Position numbers and translations under genes: made by a program. The notes beneath the pieces were generated by a model. The model was not told the DNA's origin and made no database searches. It saw nothing but the letters and a program-made list of their open reading frames with translations. From the NCBI GenBank assembly GCA_034435975.1, contig DAOTWD010000188.1:1-22339 (forward strand): a stretch of DNA of 22,339 nucleotides. Direction: 5' to 3'. The stretch comes from CAKZQX01 sp034435975 (GTDB lineage Bacteria > Chloroflexota > Chloroflexia > Chloroflexales > Chloroflexaceae). Shown here piece after piece: positions 1 through 8,282 of the stretch. Each line of letters opens with the position of its first letter. The first letter of the stretch is position 1.

Positions 1-253
1 GGCGCCCGAGCCAGACCAGGGGCATGCCGTCGGGAGTGGCCATTCCCGCCTGGTTGACGATCGCGGCCAGTTCGGGCGCATCGTGGCATTCGAGCACCGT
101 GTGGGTGGTGCAAACATTGACGTAGTGGTGTTCGCGGCGGGCGATCCAGCCATCAATCAGCCCCAGCGCCTGATCGAAGGTCAGCGCGCTGATGCGCACA
201 TCAACCACCGGGAAGCGGGGGGAGGTGTAAGTCGTCAAGGGATGAGAGGACAT
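1..253 (-). CDS. WecG/TagA/CpsF-family glycosyltransferase, N-terminal part (cut by window edge)
   Basis: The reading frame starts at an ATG at 251-253, preceded by a clear GAGGAG ribosome-binding site about 4 bases upstream, and stays open to the window edge, giving about 84 residues. The segment contains NVCTTHTVLEC near residue 43 and ends with TPDGMPLVWLGR, which is the hallmark 'DG.p.vw' region of the WecG/TagA/CpsF family (GT26). Members transfer N-acetylmannosamine or a similar sugar from a UDP-sugar onto a polyprenyl-diphosphate-linked acceptor on the cytoplasmic side of the membrane. The C-terminal two thirds, with the rest of the active site, lie outside the window. It follows the frameshifted GT-C gene by 42 bases in the same direction, so it probably belongs to the same operon. 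Family assignment is firm for such a short piece; the exact donor sugar cannot be told. Confidence 0.85.
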   Translation of the reverse strand, partial: MSSHPLTTYTSPRFPVVDVRISALTFDQALGLIDGWIARREHHYVNVCTTHTVLECHDAPELAAIVNQAGMATPDGMPLVWLGR

Positions 254-295
254 AACGTCTCCTCTGCGCTGCTACATGGCAGGTGATGTGTCACA

Positions 296-2622
296 CTATG
301 GTAGGACTTTAAAGCCAATCCGCTTGAAAGTTATACCGAGTCGTCGGCTGTCGTCCTTGGGCGAGAAGTCACCACCCAGGTATGCGAACTGGATCCGATT
401 GTAGCCCTGCACGAGAACCAGGTCCACAGCGACAGGCTGCCAGAGTGCTACCTCCAGGGCTGTTACTGGCTTACCTTCCACATAGATTCGCAGGCTACCA
501 GCAGATCCAAATGTGCCGTTGACGTGCATCACGTGCGGGATAAGCTCAAGCCGAACCGGTCCAGCGCGCTCGGCGTGGACCCAGATCTCCCCGGAGCGCT
601 GCATCCAGCGGACAGTATACTTGGGCTCATAATCATACCAACCCTTCCCGAGGTAGATGCTAAGACCTTCGTCACTGACGATCCCGGGCTCAGGAGGAAG
701 AGGGAGTGCCGGCAAGTCGCGCTGGAGGAAGAGGGTTACCGACGGAAAGTTCAGGTCGAAGTAGCCAGATCGAGCATAATGCCGGTAGTCGGCAATTAGT
801 GCACAGGGAGGTTCGGCACGAACGGCTAACGTGGCGCTACTGTTGTCCACCTCCTCGTGGGTGATGGTTCCCTCGAAGCCACGCCTGCGCAACAGAACCC
901 AGAGAGGATATTCCCAGCTATCCCCGCCTATCACGAGCCCGAGACGCCGGCAGCCGCTTGCCAAGATCAACTCAGCTACGTCCCGATACTCCTGAAACAG
1001 CTCTGGTCTCTTGGCGAAGTATTGCTGCTCGCGCGGCAGTGTGTAGAGCATCCTGCTGTCGATCGGGCGCGTGGCAATGTTGAAGACCCACGGCAGGCTC
1101 AGGAGTGCGACAGCGCATGCCAGGAGCATCATCATCCGACGGCCCTGAGCATCGCCCCCCAGAGCAATCACCACTAGCGGGCACCAGAGCACGAAGAGGG
1201 GCAGCATAAGGCGATTGCCCCAGATCTGCCAGCGCAGCAAGAGGCTAAAAAGCAAAAACGCTGCGACGCACCCGCCCATCGCCGCCAGCAATGGATACTG
1301 CTGGCGCCGCGCGGCGCGGATCGCTCCATACGTGAGCACAGCCACTACGAGGAGCGTGTGGACGAGATTGCCAGTATAGTCCTCGTCGAAGCTGTGACTC
1401 GTTGCAAATGGGTTGTCGGACGTCCAGGAGAATCTCGCATCCTGCGGGTCGATGCCGGTAAAGCTATGGACCAGCCCGACCAGGTCGCGTCCGCGCTCGC
1501 CAATGGTTCGCAGCAGTGGCAGGCCAGCGTGGTGCGGCAGGTTAATCGCGACATTTCGCAGCGCCGTCGAAGTCATGACAGCGAGCGACAGCTCCGGGTT
1601 GCGATAGGCTATAGTCGGGCCAATTGGCGAGCCATAGAGTGATTGATTACGTGCAAGTGGCCGGCGGGCACGGCAAGGGCCAGCACCGCGATCAGGGCGC
1701 CGCGTGCCAGGGCCGCCGCCCGCAAGTGCCACACGAGCGCCCCGCCCACAATGAGGGCAAGCGGCACTGCCAGCACCATTGCCGTGCCCTTGGTGAGGAT
1801 TGCCAGGCCCAGGGCCAGGCCAAGACCGCCTCCGTAGAGCCAGGCTCCCCCGCTTCGGAGCAGTTCGATCGCCATGGCCACGGCGCAGACCATCCACAGG
1901 GCCACCACATAGTCATTCTGAGTGCTTGTCGCCTGGGTTACACCTACAGGAATGGCGCTCGTGAGCAGGGCCGCGGCCACTTGCTCGCGGGCGCTGGCCC
2001 CAAGCCTCCTGGCGATCTGGGTCACCCCCACAGCGCATCCGACCATCGCAAACCACTGGACCATGTTCGCCCAACGGTCATTACCGGATAGTGTGTCGAG
2101 GTGGAGAATTACAAACTCGGCAAAGGGCGGCATCTGGATCTGGCGATCAATGTTGGTCGCGTAATGCGCGACGCTCGCGTTCTGCTGCCAGTGCATAACC
2201 CGGCTCAGATGGTAGGTCATTGAGTCCCAGGTATTGGGTGCGTAGGCGAGGGCGACCAGCGCCAGTGTCAGCATGATCATTATCAGCAGGGTCAGCAGGG
2301 TCAGGATAGCCGGGTCTGCCCCGGTGACGTCCCGCGGGAGTTGTGGCGATGCCCAGCCTAAGCGCCGTGTGCGTAGTCTGAGGTACAGGCCGCCTGCGGC
2401 CAGCAGCGCTATGCTCCAAGCCACCAGCAGGGCATCACGCCGCAGCATAACGAGCAGGCTAAGCAATTCGGTAATAGCAACCAGGGTTATGCCCCAGGCG
2501 ATGGTGGCGAAAACCCACGCGATTTGCCAATGCCAGGGCTCCTCACGCCGGCGCCCAATTTCATGGGCGGTGCCATACATTCCAAACCAGGTAAGTGCCA
2601 GTAGCCCGAGTGTCCACGACAT
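296..2622 (-). pseudogene. GT-C/GT39-like integral membrane glycosyltransferase, interrupted by a single-base frameshift
   Basis: Two frames together make one protein of about 775 residues. The first frame starts at ATG 2620-2622 with AGAGG upstream. It contains many membrane segments and the GT-C signature region NTWDSMTYHLSRVMHWQQ, then RQIQMPPFAEF. Around 1651-1660 the frame changes: frame one reads PAGHLHVIN and stops at 1609, whereas the other frame carries the expected ARNQSLYGSPIGPT and then runs to the TAG at 296. Restoring one base (CACTTG-CACG to CACTTGGCACG) gives a continuous product, and the span of 2327 bases is exactly one short of a multiple of three. More membrane segments follow, then a C-terminal soluble module with GWYDYEPKYTVRWM, also found in the next gene upstream (2851-5058). 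The protein probably transfers a sugar from a polyprenyl-phosphate carrier outside the membrane. It may be a true pseudogene, a phase-variable or slippage site, or a sequencing error. Confidence 0.8.
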
Positions 2623-2637
2623 CGTAGGTCCTCTCTA

Positions 2638-2850
2638 TTGCTGATTGCGATGCCACGGGCCCACCCTTCAAGCCCGTGTCGGGCGTGCGCACACCTCCCC
2701 GACTGCACCCGCCGCGTGCGCCAGGTCACGAGGGAGTTTATCGCCGACGCTGGCGCGACGCGCCAGCGCCCCTCAGGATGTCAAGGAGCGTTACGAGCGC
2801 CTGTTGACCTGTCTCAGCAGGTGGTGGCAGCAAGCTCAGCAGGCGCAGGC
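2638..2850 (+). pseudogene. Plus-strand gene remnant with CxxC...C motif, unrecognised (possibly transposase-derived)
   Basis: The 228-base gap between the two membrane-protein genes contains protein-like sequence on the plus strand. From TTG at 2638 or ATG at 2650 one frame reads through PCRACAHLPDCTRR and EFIADAGATRQRP. After one extra base near 2768-2773, the neighbouring frame continues with PQDVKERYERLLTCLSRWW and a Gln/Ala-rich tail, ending at the stop of the convergent gene. The CxxC...C spacing and amphipathic helical tail look like real protein rather than a chance frame, and the break looks like a frameshift in a decaying gene. I do not recognise the family. A zinc-ribbon-like part of an insertion-sequence transposase is one possibility. 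No terminal repeats or target duplications are visible to me. Confidence 0.35.
2748..2768. repeat. Perfect 10-bp palindrome with one-base centre
   Basis: The arms CGCTGGCGCG (2748-2757) and CGCGCCAGCG (2759-2768) are exact inverted copies around a single A. It lies in the gap downstream of the gene ending at 2851 and inside the plus-strand remnant. The loop is too short for a normal hairpin and there is no T-run after it on either strand, so I do not call it an intrinsic terminator. It could be a protein-binding palindrome or simply a by-product of Ala/Arg codons. Confidence 0.4.
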
Positions 2851-5058
2851 TCACTCATCGCTTAACTCGATCCTGCTCAAAGCCAGGCTCAAGCGTCGTC
2901 CGTCGCCATAGCCTGGAATCACCTCGGACGGAACACGCGCGCCTCCTTCCAGCCGTAAACCCACGCGGGTGAACCCCGCCTTGATTGCCAGTGACAATGT
3001 GGTAATCTTGCCGACTTCCACGTCGGCCTCTACCGCAGGCGCGCCTTCGACAGTGACCAGGAGATGTCCGTGGTTTTGCCATCCGCCAGGTCCTAGGATG
3101 TTATGTGGGTGGAGTGCAAGTTGCAGGCGACGGGGCGCGTCGCTGTATAGCAAGAGTAGACCCTCATCCTGCATCCAGCGAATCCTATACTCGGGCTCGT
3201 AAGGATACCAGCCAACTGGTAAACTGACCCCCAGGCTCGCTGGCGCGCTGACGGGGAGGGGAGGGTAGTTGCTCTCGTCCACGTACTTGCGCCTCGTATC
3301 CACGATAAAGCCGCTGGCCAGGTTGCCGGGCTCGCGCAGGCGCAGCCCAGGGCGAAGGTACGGTGTGCAGGGCAGCGGCAGCGCCCAGCACTGATCCGTT
3401 CCCAGTGGCACGCGCACGCTCAGGCCGCTGTTTGTTCTGGCAAGGATATACTGCGGCTGGTATCGTGGTGATTGCCAGTCGAACAAGGCAGATGGGGAGT
3501 CGACCCTAAACAACGGCGGTCGTACTGGAGCAACCCAAAGTAGCGCCATTGCCACCACGGCCAGTTGGACTGCCACAGGTGGCGGTCCGCCTGCGAAATG
3601 GCGTGCGCTCCCCCTGACTGCCAACATCGTCAGCCCGAGGCCGATGATCCAGAACGTAGCGCCGGCGAAGCGATAGTCTGGCGCGCTGACGAACCAGAAG
3701 ACCAGCGCGGGAAGCGTGGGCAACAGCCACAGGCTCCCCAGGCCGATGCGACGCCAGGGCAGGCGCGGTCCCGCAAGCGTCGCCGCACCGATGAGACCGC
3801 TGACCAGAGCCAGGTTCAGCGGGCGGAGCACCTGGGGCGAGACCGTTTCAAGCCAGGGTCGCAGCCATGCTTGATTGCCCAGCACCGTGACCCAATGCTG
3901 CCCTGGCTGACGCGCCCAGCTACGTATCCAGTTGGCTTCATTGATTGCCACCTCGGTGGGTACCCGCCAGGGCACGGGAAAGGCGCCCAGCGTGCTTGGG
4001 AAAGCCGGATAGCCACTGAGGATCACTCCACGGACCATCCAGACCCCGCCCACCACCAACCCGCAGGCGAGAGGAGGAGCGAGGAGCGACAACCAGGCGC
4101 GCCGCGCTCGTCGCTGACCCCAGAGCGTAACCCCGACGCCAACGACCAGCATAGTCGCCGCAAGGACGGTGATACTGAGCTTCACCGCCATACCAACGAA
4201 GGCAAGAAGCGCAAGCGCAAAGCACACATAGGCCTGCTCGCGTGGCGCCAGGGCCTGCGCCTCGAACAGCAGCACGAGGCACAGCCCGGCAAGGACCAGG
4301 CCAAGGACGAAGATGGGCACATCAGGTGAGAGCCACTTCAGGTAGGTATACGCGCGGCCGGCGTTATCCTCGCCACCAATGATCAAATACAGGGTTGGGG
4401 TCAGCGTCAGGGCGTTCCAGAAGGCAAAGCGGGGCAGGCGGGCGCCTGTAACCAGCGCGACCATCGCGGTCAGGCCCTGGACTAGCAGCGCGAGCAGCAG
4501 CAGGCCATTGCCGGCGTGTACAGCCCCTCCGGCAAACATCTGGTCAGCCAGGGCGCCGTAGAGGAAATATGCGCTGTTGTAGGCCAGCCGCCCATGAAGA
4601 TTACCCAGGCCCGGCACAATCGGGTAATTGCTGTTCCACTGAAGAGACGACAAGTAATACAGACCAGCATCGTAGTGCTGCTGCGCATCATCAGTGCTGC
4701 GATTGGCCATCCAGAGCAGGGTGGGGATCAGCAGGATCACCAAAATGGGCGCGCGACGAACTCCCTCGCGGGCCAGCCCGGCCAGCGACCGCGCTTCAAG
4801 CACCAGCCCGGCGCCACCGAGCCCAAGGACCAGGACAAGCGCTGCCCGGTTTACCGGGAATATCAGATGCCAGATCTGCAACAGCGCAACCATGGCGGCC
4901 CAGCCGGTCCAGAAGGCCACGCAGAGCCCGAGGAGATCAAGCGGTCCGAGGGGGCGGAACAGCCGACGCAGCAGCAGACCCAGGCCGAGGCTGGCCAGGC
5001 CCAGGACGAGCCAGGTCAGCGTGGTGTTGAAGAGCGTAAGAAGATAGGAACTCAGCAT
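2851..5058 (-). CDS. Large multi-spanning membrane protein, LIC_10190-like, with C-terminal GWY module
   Basis: This 735-residue protein starts at ATG 5056-5058 with GAGGT upstream, 12 bases after the preceding glycosyltransferase. The N-terminal ~480 residues are strongly hydrophobic with about ten or more membrane segments. Between early segments are the sequences FWTGWAAMVALLQIWHL and, near residue 125, a luminal-loop-like stretch HYDAGLYYLSSLQWN followed by VPGLGNLHGRLAYNSA. I associate this pattern with the uncharacterised LIC_10190-type membrane proteins of polysaccharide loci, which resemble GT-C transferases in layout. After the last membrane segment, about 240 residues are soluble, including GWYPYEPEYRIRWMQ and a beta-rich tail shared with the gene at 296-2622. 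It probably acts at the outer face of the cytoplasmic membrane in building or modifying the polymer. The exact reaction is unknown and the LIC_10190 link rests on motif memory only. Confidence 0.8.
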   Translation of the reverse strand: MLSSYLLTLFNTTLTWLVLGLASLGLGLLLRRLFRPLGPLDLLGLCVAFWTGWAAMVALLQIWHLIFPVNRAALVLVLGLGGAGLVLEARSLAGLAREGVRRAPILVILLIPTLLWMANRSTDDAQQHYDAGLYYLSSLQWNSNYPIVPGLGNLHGRLAYNSAYFLYGALADQMFAGGAVHAGNGLLLLALLVQGLTAMVALVTGARLPRFAFWNALTLTPTLYLIIGGEDNAGRAYTYLKWLSPDVPIFVLGLVLAGLCLVLLFEAQALAPREQAYVCFALALLAFVGMAVKLSITVLAATMLVVGVGVTLWGQRRARRAWLSLLAPPLACGLVVGGVWMVRGVILSGYPAFPSTLGAFPVPWRVPTEVAINEANWIRSWARQPGQHWVTVLGNQAWLRPWLETVSPQVLRPLNLALVSGLIGAATLAGPRLPWRRIGLGSLWLLPTLPALVFWFVSAPDYRFAGATFWIIGLGLTMLAVRGSARHFAGGPPPVAVQLAVVAMALLWVAPVRPPLFRVDSPSALFDWQSPRYQPQYILARTNSGLSVRVPLGTDQCWALPLPCTPYLRPGLRLREPGNLASGFIVDTRRKYVDESNYPPLPVSAPASLGVSLPVGWYPYEPEYRIRWMQDEGLLLLYSDAPRRLQLALHPHNILGPGGWQNHGHLLVTVEGAPAVEADVEVGKITTLSLAIKAGFTRVGLRLEGGARVPSEVIPGYGDGRRLSLALSRIELSDE

Positions 5059-5070
5059 TTGATGTGTACC

Positions 5071-6240
5071 TCATCGGGTCGCTGTCTGAGCCAGGTTCCA
5101 GGCACTCACCAGTGCCGCCTCGACATTGGCACGGTACCGGTCGAGCGTAAACCGTTCCAGATAGATCGCCCGACCCGCAGCACCCATGCGCTGCAGTTCC
5201 TCCGGGTCGTCCAGCAGTTCTGCGATAGCACTGGCAAGGGCATGGGGATCGCAAGGTGGTATCAGTAGCCCGTTGTCCCCGGGCTTGACGAGATCAACCA
5301 CCCCCCGCCAGCGGGTGGCCACAACCGGCAACCCGTACTGCATCGCCTCGATAACAACGACACCGAGAGTTTCGGCCTCATAAAAGGTTGGGAAGCAAAA
5401 AATATCGGCAGCGCGGTAGGCTGCGTCTTTGGCCGGACCGGTGAGTACACCGTGGAGTTGAACACGTTCACTCAGACCAGAAGCAACAATAACCTCGCGC
5501 AGCCGGGCCTCGAACGCGGGCGAGATAGGGGAACCTACCAGATCCGCGGTCACATCGTAGCCTGCTCTTAATAATTGCCGAACGGCCTCAACGAGCACCA
5601 ACACTCCTTTGGTTGGCCGTAGCGCACCGATGAAAAGTAGTCGTGCCGGCCGACCCTCCAATGGCGGGCGCTGCGGAGGACCCTCGGGGATGGCATCATC
5701 GATGCCATAGGGGATCACCGCCTCGGTGCGCGCACCGAGGGCCGCGCCATCATCTGGCGCCGCTGTTGAGTTACGGATAGCCAGATCGGGTTGCCAGTAG
5801 GCGACGTGCGCCAGCAGTCGGAGGGGAGCAGGCAAGTGTGGTAGAAAAGCGCCCAGGCCACCGGCATGGAAATGGAAGACCGTGGTGCGAAACAGAGGGC
5901 GGGTCGGTAGCAGAACGCCAATATCGCGCATGATCGGGACAATGTGGGGTCCCGCCGGGGGGTAGTAAAGCACCTGAGCGCCGTACCGGACCCGTATCTG
6001 CCAGATCCGTCCGACAACAAACGGCAGGTGAACAAGTTTAGACAATCTCAAGCGCCCCACCTCGCTCATCACCCGCGAGAACGCCAGAGGGACGTGGTGT
6101 AGTCGGATTGCGCAATACGTTCCTTCCAGGAGGGCAGCCATCATCACTGCCTGACCGTGATAAGGTGGCGGAATCTGCCCGACAAAAACAACCTCGATAG
6201 GTCGCAAAGCGCCATTCAGTCCAAGCTTTTGGTTGTGCAT
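5071..6240 (-). CDS. GT4-family glycosyltransferase (GT-B fold)
   Basis: The protein (389 residues from ATG 6238-6240; a TTG at 6282 would add 14) begins its Rossmann core with EVVFVGQIPPPYHGQAVM, the glycine/His loop typical of the N-domain of GT4 enzymes that use nucleotide sugars. The C-domain has LLFIGALRPTKGVLVLVEA, then CFPTFYEAETLGVVVIEAM, which carries the family's E-x7-E motif, followed by GLPVVATRWRGVVDLV and a nucleotide-binding tail. No membrane segments are evident, so the enzyme is cytoplasmic or peripheral, adding a sugar to the lipid-linked repeat. Start choice is uncertain: no strong ribosome-binding site precedes either candidate, and the first 14 codons from the TTG overlap a 12-bp inverted repeat. 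It ends 12 bases before the next gene. Acceptor and donor cannot be told from sequence. Confidence 0.9.
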   Translation of the reverse strand: MHNQKLGLNGALRPIEVVFVGQIPPPYHGQAVMMAALLEGTYCAIRLHHVPLAFSRVMSEVGRLRLSKLVHLPFVVGRIWQIRVRYGAQVLYYPPAGPHIVPIMRDIGVLLPTRPLFRTTVFHFHAGGLGAFLPHLPAPLRLLAHVAYWQPDLAIRNSTAAPDDGAALGARTEAVIPYGIDDAIPEGPPQRPPLEGRPARLLFIGALRPTKGVLVLVEAVRQLLRAGYDVTADLVGSPISPAFEARLREVIVASGLSERVQLHGVLTGPAKDAAYRAADIFCFPTFYEAETLGVVVIEAMQYGLPVVATRWRGVVDLVKPGDNGLLIPPCDPHALASAIAELLDDPEELQRMGAAGRAIYLERFTLDRYRANVEAALVSAWNLAQTATR

Positions 6241-6263
6241 ACCTGTATCGGGGATACCCTCGG

Positions 6264-6384
6264 TTCGCTCATTTTCATGCAAGGTTTTCTGACGCCATAA
6301 AAGGGCGGCGTCCTCGCAGCCAGGTAATTATTTGTCAAGTTGTGGATCGCATCAGGAAGCCATCCATCAGAAAAATGAGCGAAT
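6264..6384. repeat. 12-bp inverted repeat flanking the 6283-6402 intergenic gap
   Basis: TTCGCTCATTTT at 6264-6275 and its exact inverse AAAATGAGCGAA at 6373-6384 lie 97 bases apart, one arm in the first codons of the GT4 gene (if TTG 6282 is used) and the other in the gap after the methyltransferase stop. A transcript could pair the arms and sequester the start region, or they could be scars of a small insertion. A shorter GACGCC/GGCGTC pair lies between them. Function is unknown. Confidence 0.45.
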
Positions 6385-6402
6385 GGTGGGGAGTACATGC
6401 AT

Positions 6403-7110
6403 CTATTTTCGCGCCAACACGACGAAGCCGAGGGTGTCGAATTCATCTCGGACCAGCGGGTCCAACACGGCGGCAATCATCTGAAGGATAGCACACAGCA
6501 CGACAATCGGCGGTCCAGCCAGCAGGCGCATGCGCATTGGGGCGGGATAGCCGTCGGCGCCATAGGCGCGATAGAGGAATGCGCATAACAGGTAAGTCAC
6601 CACGGCGATAGGGCCGCCACGCCACTCGATCCGCTCTACGTGGAACCCTTGCTCAGTCAAGAGATGTTGCAGGGCCACATATGTATACCGGTAATAGTCA
6701 TACGGCAATTCGTGGAGCGGCTCATGCAGGGGGACGCTCAAGATCAAAACCCCGCCGGGAGTGAGCACACGACGGGTCTCCATCAGCATCACGCGAGGGT
6801 CGGAAACGTGTTCCATCACCTCGGTAGCCAACACTGTGTCAAAGGAGCCGGCCTCAAACGGCAGGTTTAGAGCCGAGCCGATCAGGTCTAGAGCATCGCG
6901 ACCGTGGATCGAAGCGGGCAGATCTATTCCGACATAACGTGTGACATAGGGCGCAAAGAGGTCGGCATAGGGCTTACGCCCACAACCGAGGTCGAGCAAC
7001 GCCCCGCGGGCGTTTGGGGCAAGGCGGACGAGCGCGGCATACAAGGCCCGATTGGCAAGTCCGCGGGGGTGGACAAACGTGTATTTCAGCGCACGCTTCA
7101 GGCTAGTCAT
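6403..7110 (-). CDS. Class I SAM-dependent methyltransferase
   Basis: The product is 235 residues. Motif I is LLDLGCGRKPYADLF near residue 37, followed by YVGIDLP as the acidic loop after beta 2. VLATEVMEHVSDP is the motif around beta 4, and RRVLTPGGVLILSVPL covers beta 5. A later PYDYYRYTYVALQHLL segment is typical of Methyltransf_11/23 proteins in polysaccharide loci. The C-terminus is hydrophobic (about residues 185-220), so the enzyme may sit at the membrane. Its ATG overlaps the stop of the upstream GT4 gene by four bases (ATGA), which suggests translational coupling. The likely role is O- or N-methylation of a sugar or lipid-linked glycan; the substrate is not deducible. Confidence 0.9.
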   Translation of the reverse strand: MTSLKRALKYTFVHPRGLANRALYAALVRLAPNARGALLDLGCGRKPYADLFAPYVTRYVGIDLPASIHGRDALDLIGSALNLPFEAGSFDTVLATEVMEHVSDPRVMLMETRRVLTPGGVLILSVPLHEPLHELPYDYYRYTYVALQHLLTEQGFHVERIEWRGGPIAVVTYLLCAFLYRAYGADGYPAPMRMRLLAGPPIVVLCAILQMIAAVLDPLVRDEFDTLGFVVLARK

Positions 7111-8282
7111 TTCAGGAGATCACGATTGATAACTGGTACGGTCGTGTGCGCACCAACACCAACCATGCGTTCAAAGAGGGTCACATACTCGGCGGCAGCG
7201 CGGTCCCAGGTAAAGTGAAGGGCGCGCTTGCGTCCTCGATGAATCATCGCCGCGCGCAGGGCGGGTTGAGTGAGTGACAAGAGCAAGGTATGAGCGATCT
7301 GCTCCGGACTATCAGGATCAAAGTACAAAGCTGCATCACCGCCGACCTCTGGAAGTGAGGCGCGGCGTGATGCTACAACCGGCACTTCATAGGCCATTGC
7401 TTCGATCATTGGCAACCCGAAGCCTTCGAAGTACGAAGGAAACGCATAGGCACTCGCCCGGCGATAGAGTGCCGCAACGTGCTCATCGGGTACAAAGCCG
7501 GTCAGAATGAGGCGCTCAGTAATCCCTTCCTGCGTAGCAACAGCACGCACGAGCGCAAGATTGTGATTCCCATGGGCGTTGCTGCCAGGTCCAGCCAGTA
7601 CAAGCTTCAAACGACGCTCAGGGAGCATGCGCACCAATCTGGCGAAACCCCGTACCAGGTTGGGAAGATTCTTGTAAGGCGCCGCTGCGCCAAGGTGTAG
7701 GATATACTCGTCATCGCTCGACACGCCGTAGCTTGCTAACACCTCGACATCTGACGGCGTATTGGCGCCGACAGCGCGCAGTTTGACCCCGGGGTAGATC
7801 ACCGTGACCGATGTCGCAGGAATCCCGAGAACGTGAATCAGATCCCGGCGAGCGGTTTCTGAAACGGTTGTCAGATGGATATTCTTCCGTGCCGGTTGTA
7901 AGGCAAAGAGCCGGTTAAGCTCAATCCACCAGCGGGGATAGCGTTCTGGTTCGCGAAAGAGTGCCATATCGTAAAAGAGCGTTATTGTGGGTACCGGCTG
8001 ATAGTAGGGGTTATAGTGACAGGTGCAGAAGAGTAAGTCACATCGATGCTGCAACGCCAGCATTGGCAGATCTACCTGCGTCCAGTAGAGGCGCTGGAGG
8101 TGATTGAACAGCTTGGCGAGCTTACCAAAGCGTGCGGCGGGCAACGGTCGATACGCCGGGCGCAGTTCTACAAACGTGTGCTCGGGGTGGTGTGCCTGCA
8201 GGTTTGCAAGGAGATTGTCAACGACAACGCGAACGCCAGTGGTGAAGATCAGTTGCGGATAGAGGTCGACACCAATGATCAT
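7107..8282 (-). CDS. GT4-family glycosyltransferase, mannosyltransferase-like
   Basis: This 391-residue protein starts at ATG 8280-8282, overlapping the stop of the upstream polymerase-like gene by four bases (ATGA). The N-terminal MIIGVDLYPQLIFTTGVRVVV has the glycine loop of GT4 N-domains. The C-domain has YILHLGAAAPYKNLPNLVRG, LVLAGPGSNAHGN, then AYAFPSYFEGFGLPMIEAMA with the E-x7-E motif, and VPVVASRRASLPEVGGDAAL. These features match the mtfB/WbdA-type group of GT4 enzymes, many of which transfer mannose or related sugars from GDP- or UDP-donors. There is no own ribosome-binding site, consistent with coupled translation. It is followed by the methyltransferase at 6403-7110, again by a four-base overlap, so the three genes 8279-9739, 7107-8282 and 6403-7110 form a tight block. 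Confidence 0.92.
   Translation of the reverse strand: MIIGVDLYPQLIFTTGVRVVVDNLLANLQAHHPEHTFVELRPAYRPLPAARFGKLAKLFNHLQRLYWTQVDLPMLALQHRCDLLFCTCHYNPYYQPVPTITLFYDMALFREPERYPRWWIELNRLFALQPARKNIHLTTVSETARRDLIHVLGIPATSVTVIYPGVKLRAVGANTPSDVEVLASYGVSSDDEYILHLGAAAPYKNLPNLVRGFARLVRMLPERRLKLVLAGPGSNAHGNHNLALVRAVATQEGITERLILTGFVPDEHVAALYRRASAYAFPSYFEGFGLPMIEAMAYEVPVVASRRASLPEVGGDAALYFDPDSPEQIAHTLLLSLTQPALRAAMIHRGRKRALHFTWDRAAAEYVTLFERMVGVGAHTTVPVINRDLLK

Noticed and set aside
296..1897. A single 533-codon protein from the frame open from 1897
   Set aside because: Its first ~85 codons are an Arg/Gly/Pro-rich out-of-frame reading of the upstream half of the gene; the true product begins at 2622.
3565..4329. 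Open plus-strand frame of 254 codons rich in charged residues and Gln
   Set aside because: It is the antisense of the hydrophobic membrane protein at 2851-5058; such frames typically read as polar low-complexity protein.
6216..6278. Possible 20-codon leader peptide starting MKMSEPRVS
   Set aside because: It has no clear ribosome-binding site and no attenuator-like structure after it; it may be only the alternative frame at the GT4 gene start.
6310..6338. TTGACA -35-like hexamer on the minus strand at 6333-6338
   Set aside because: At 16-18 bases downstream there is no -10-like sequence (it reads GAGGAC), so a promoter is not supported.
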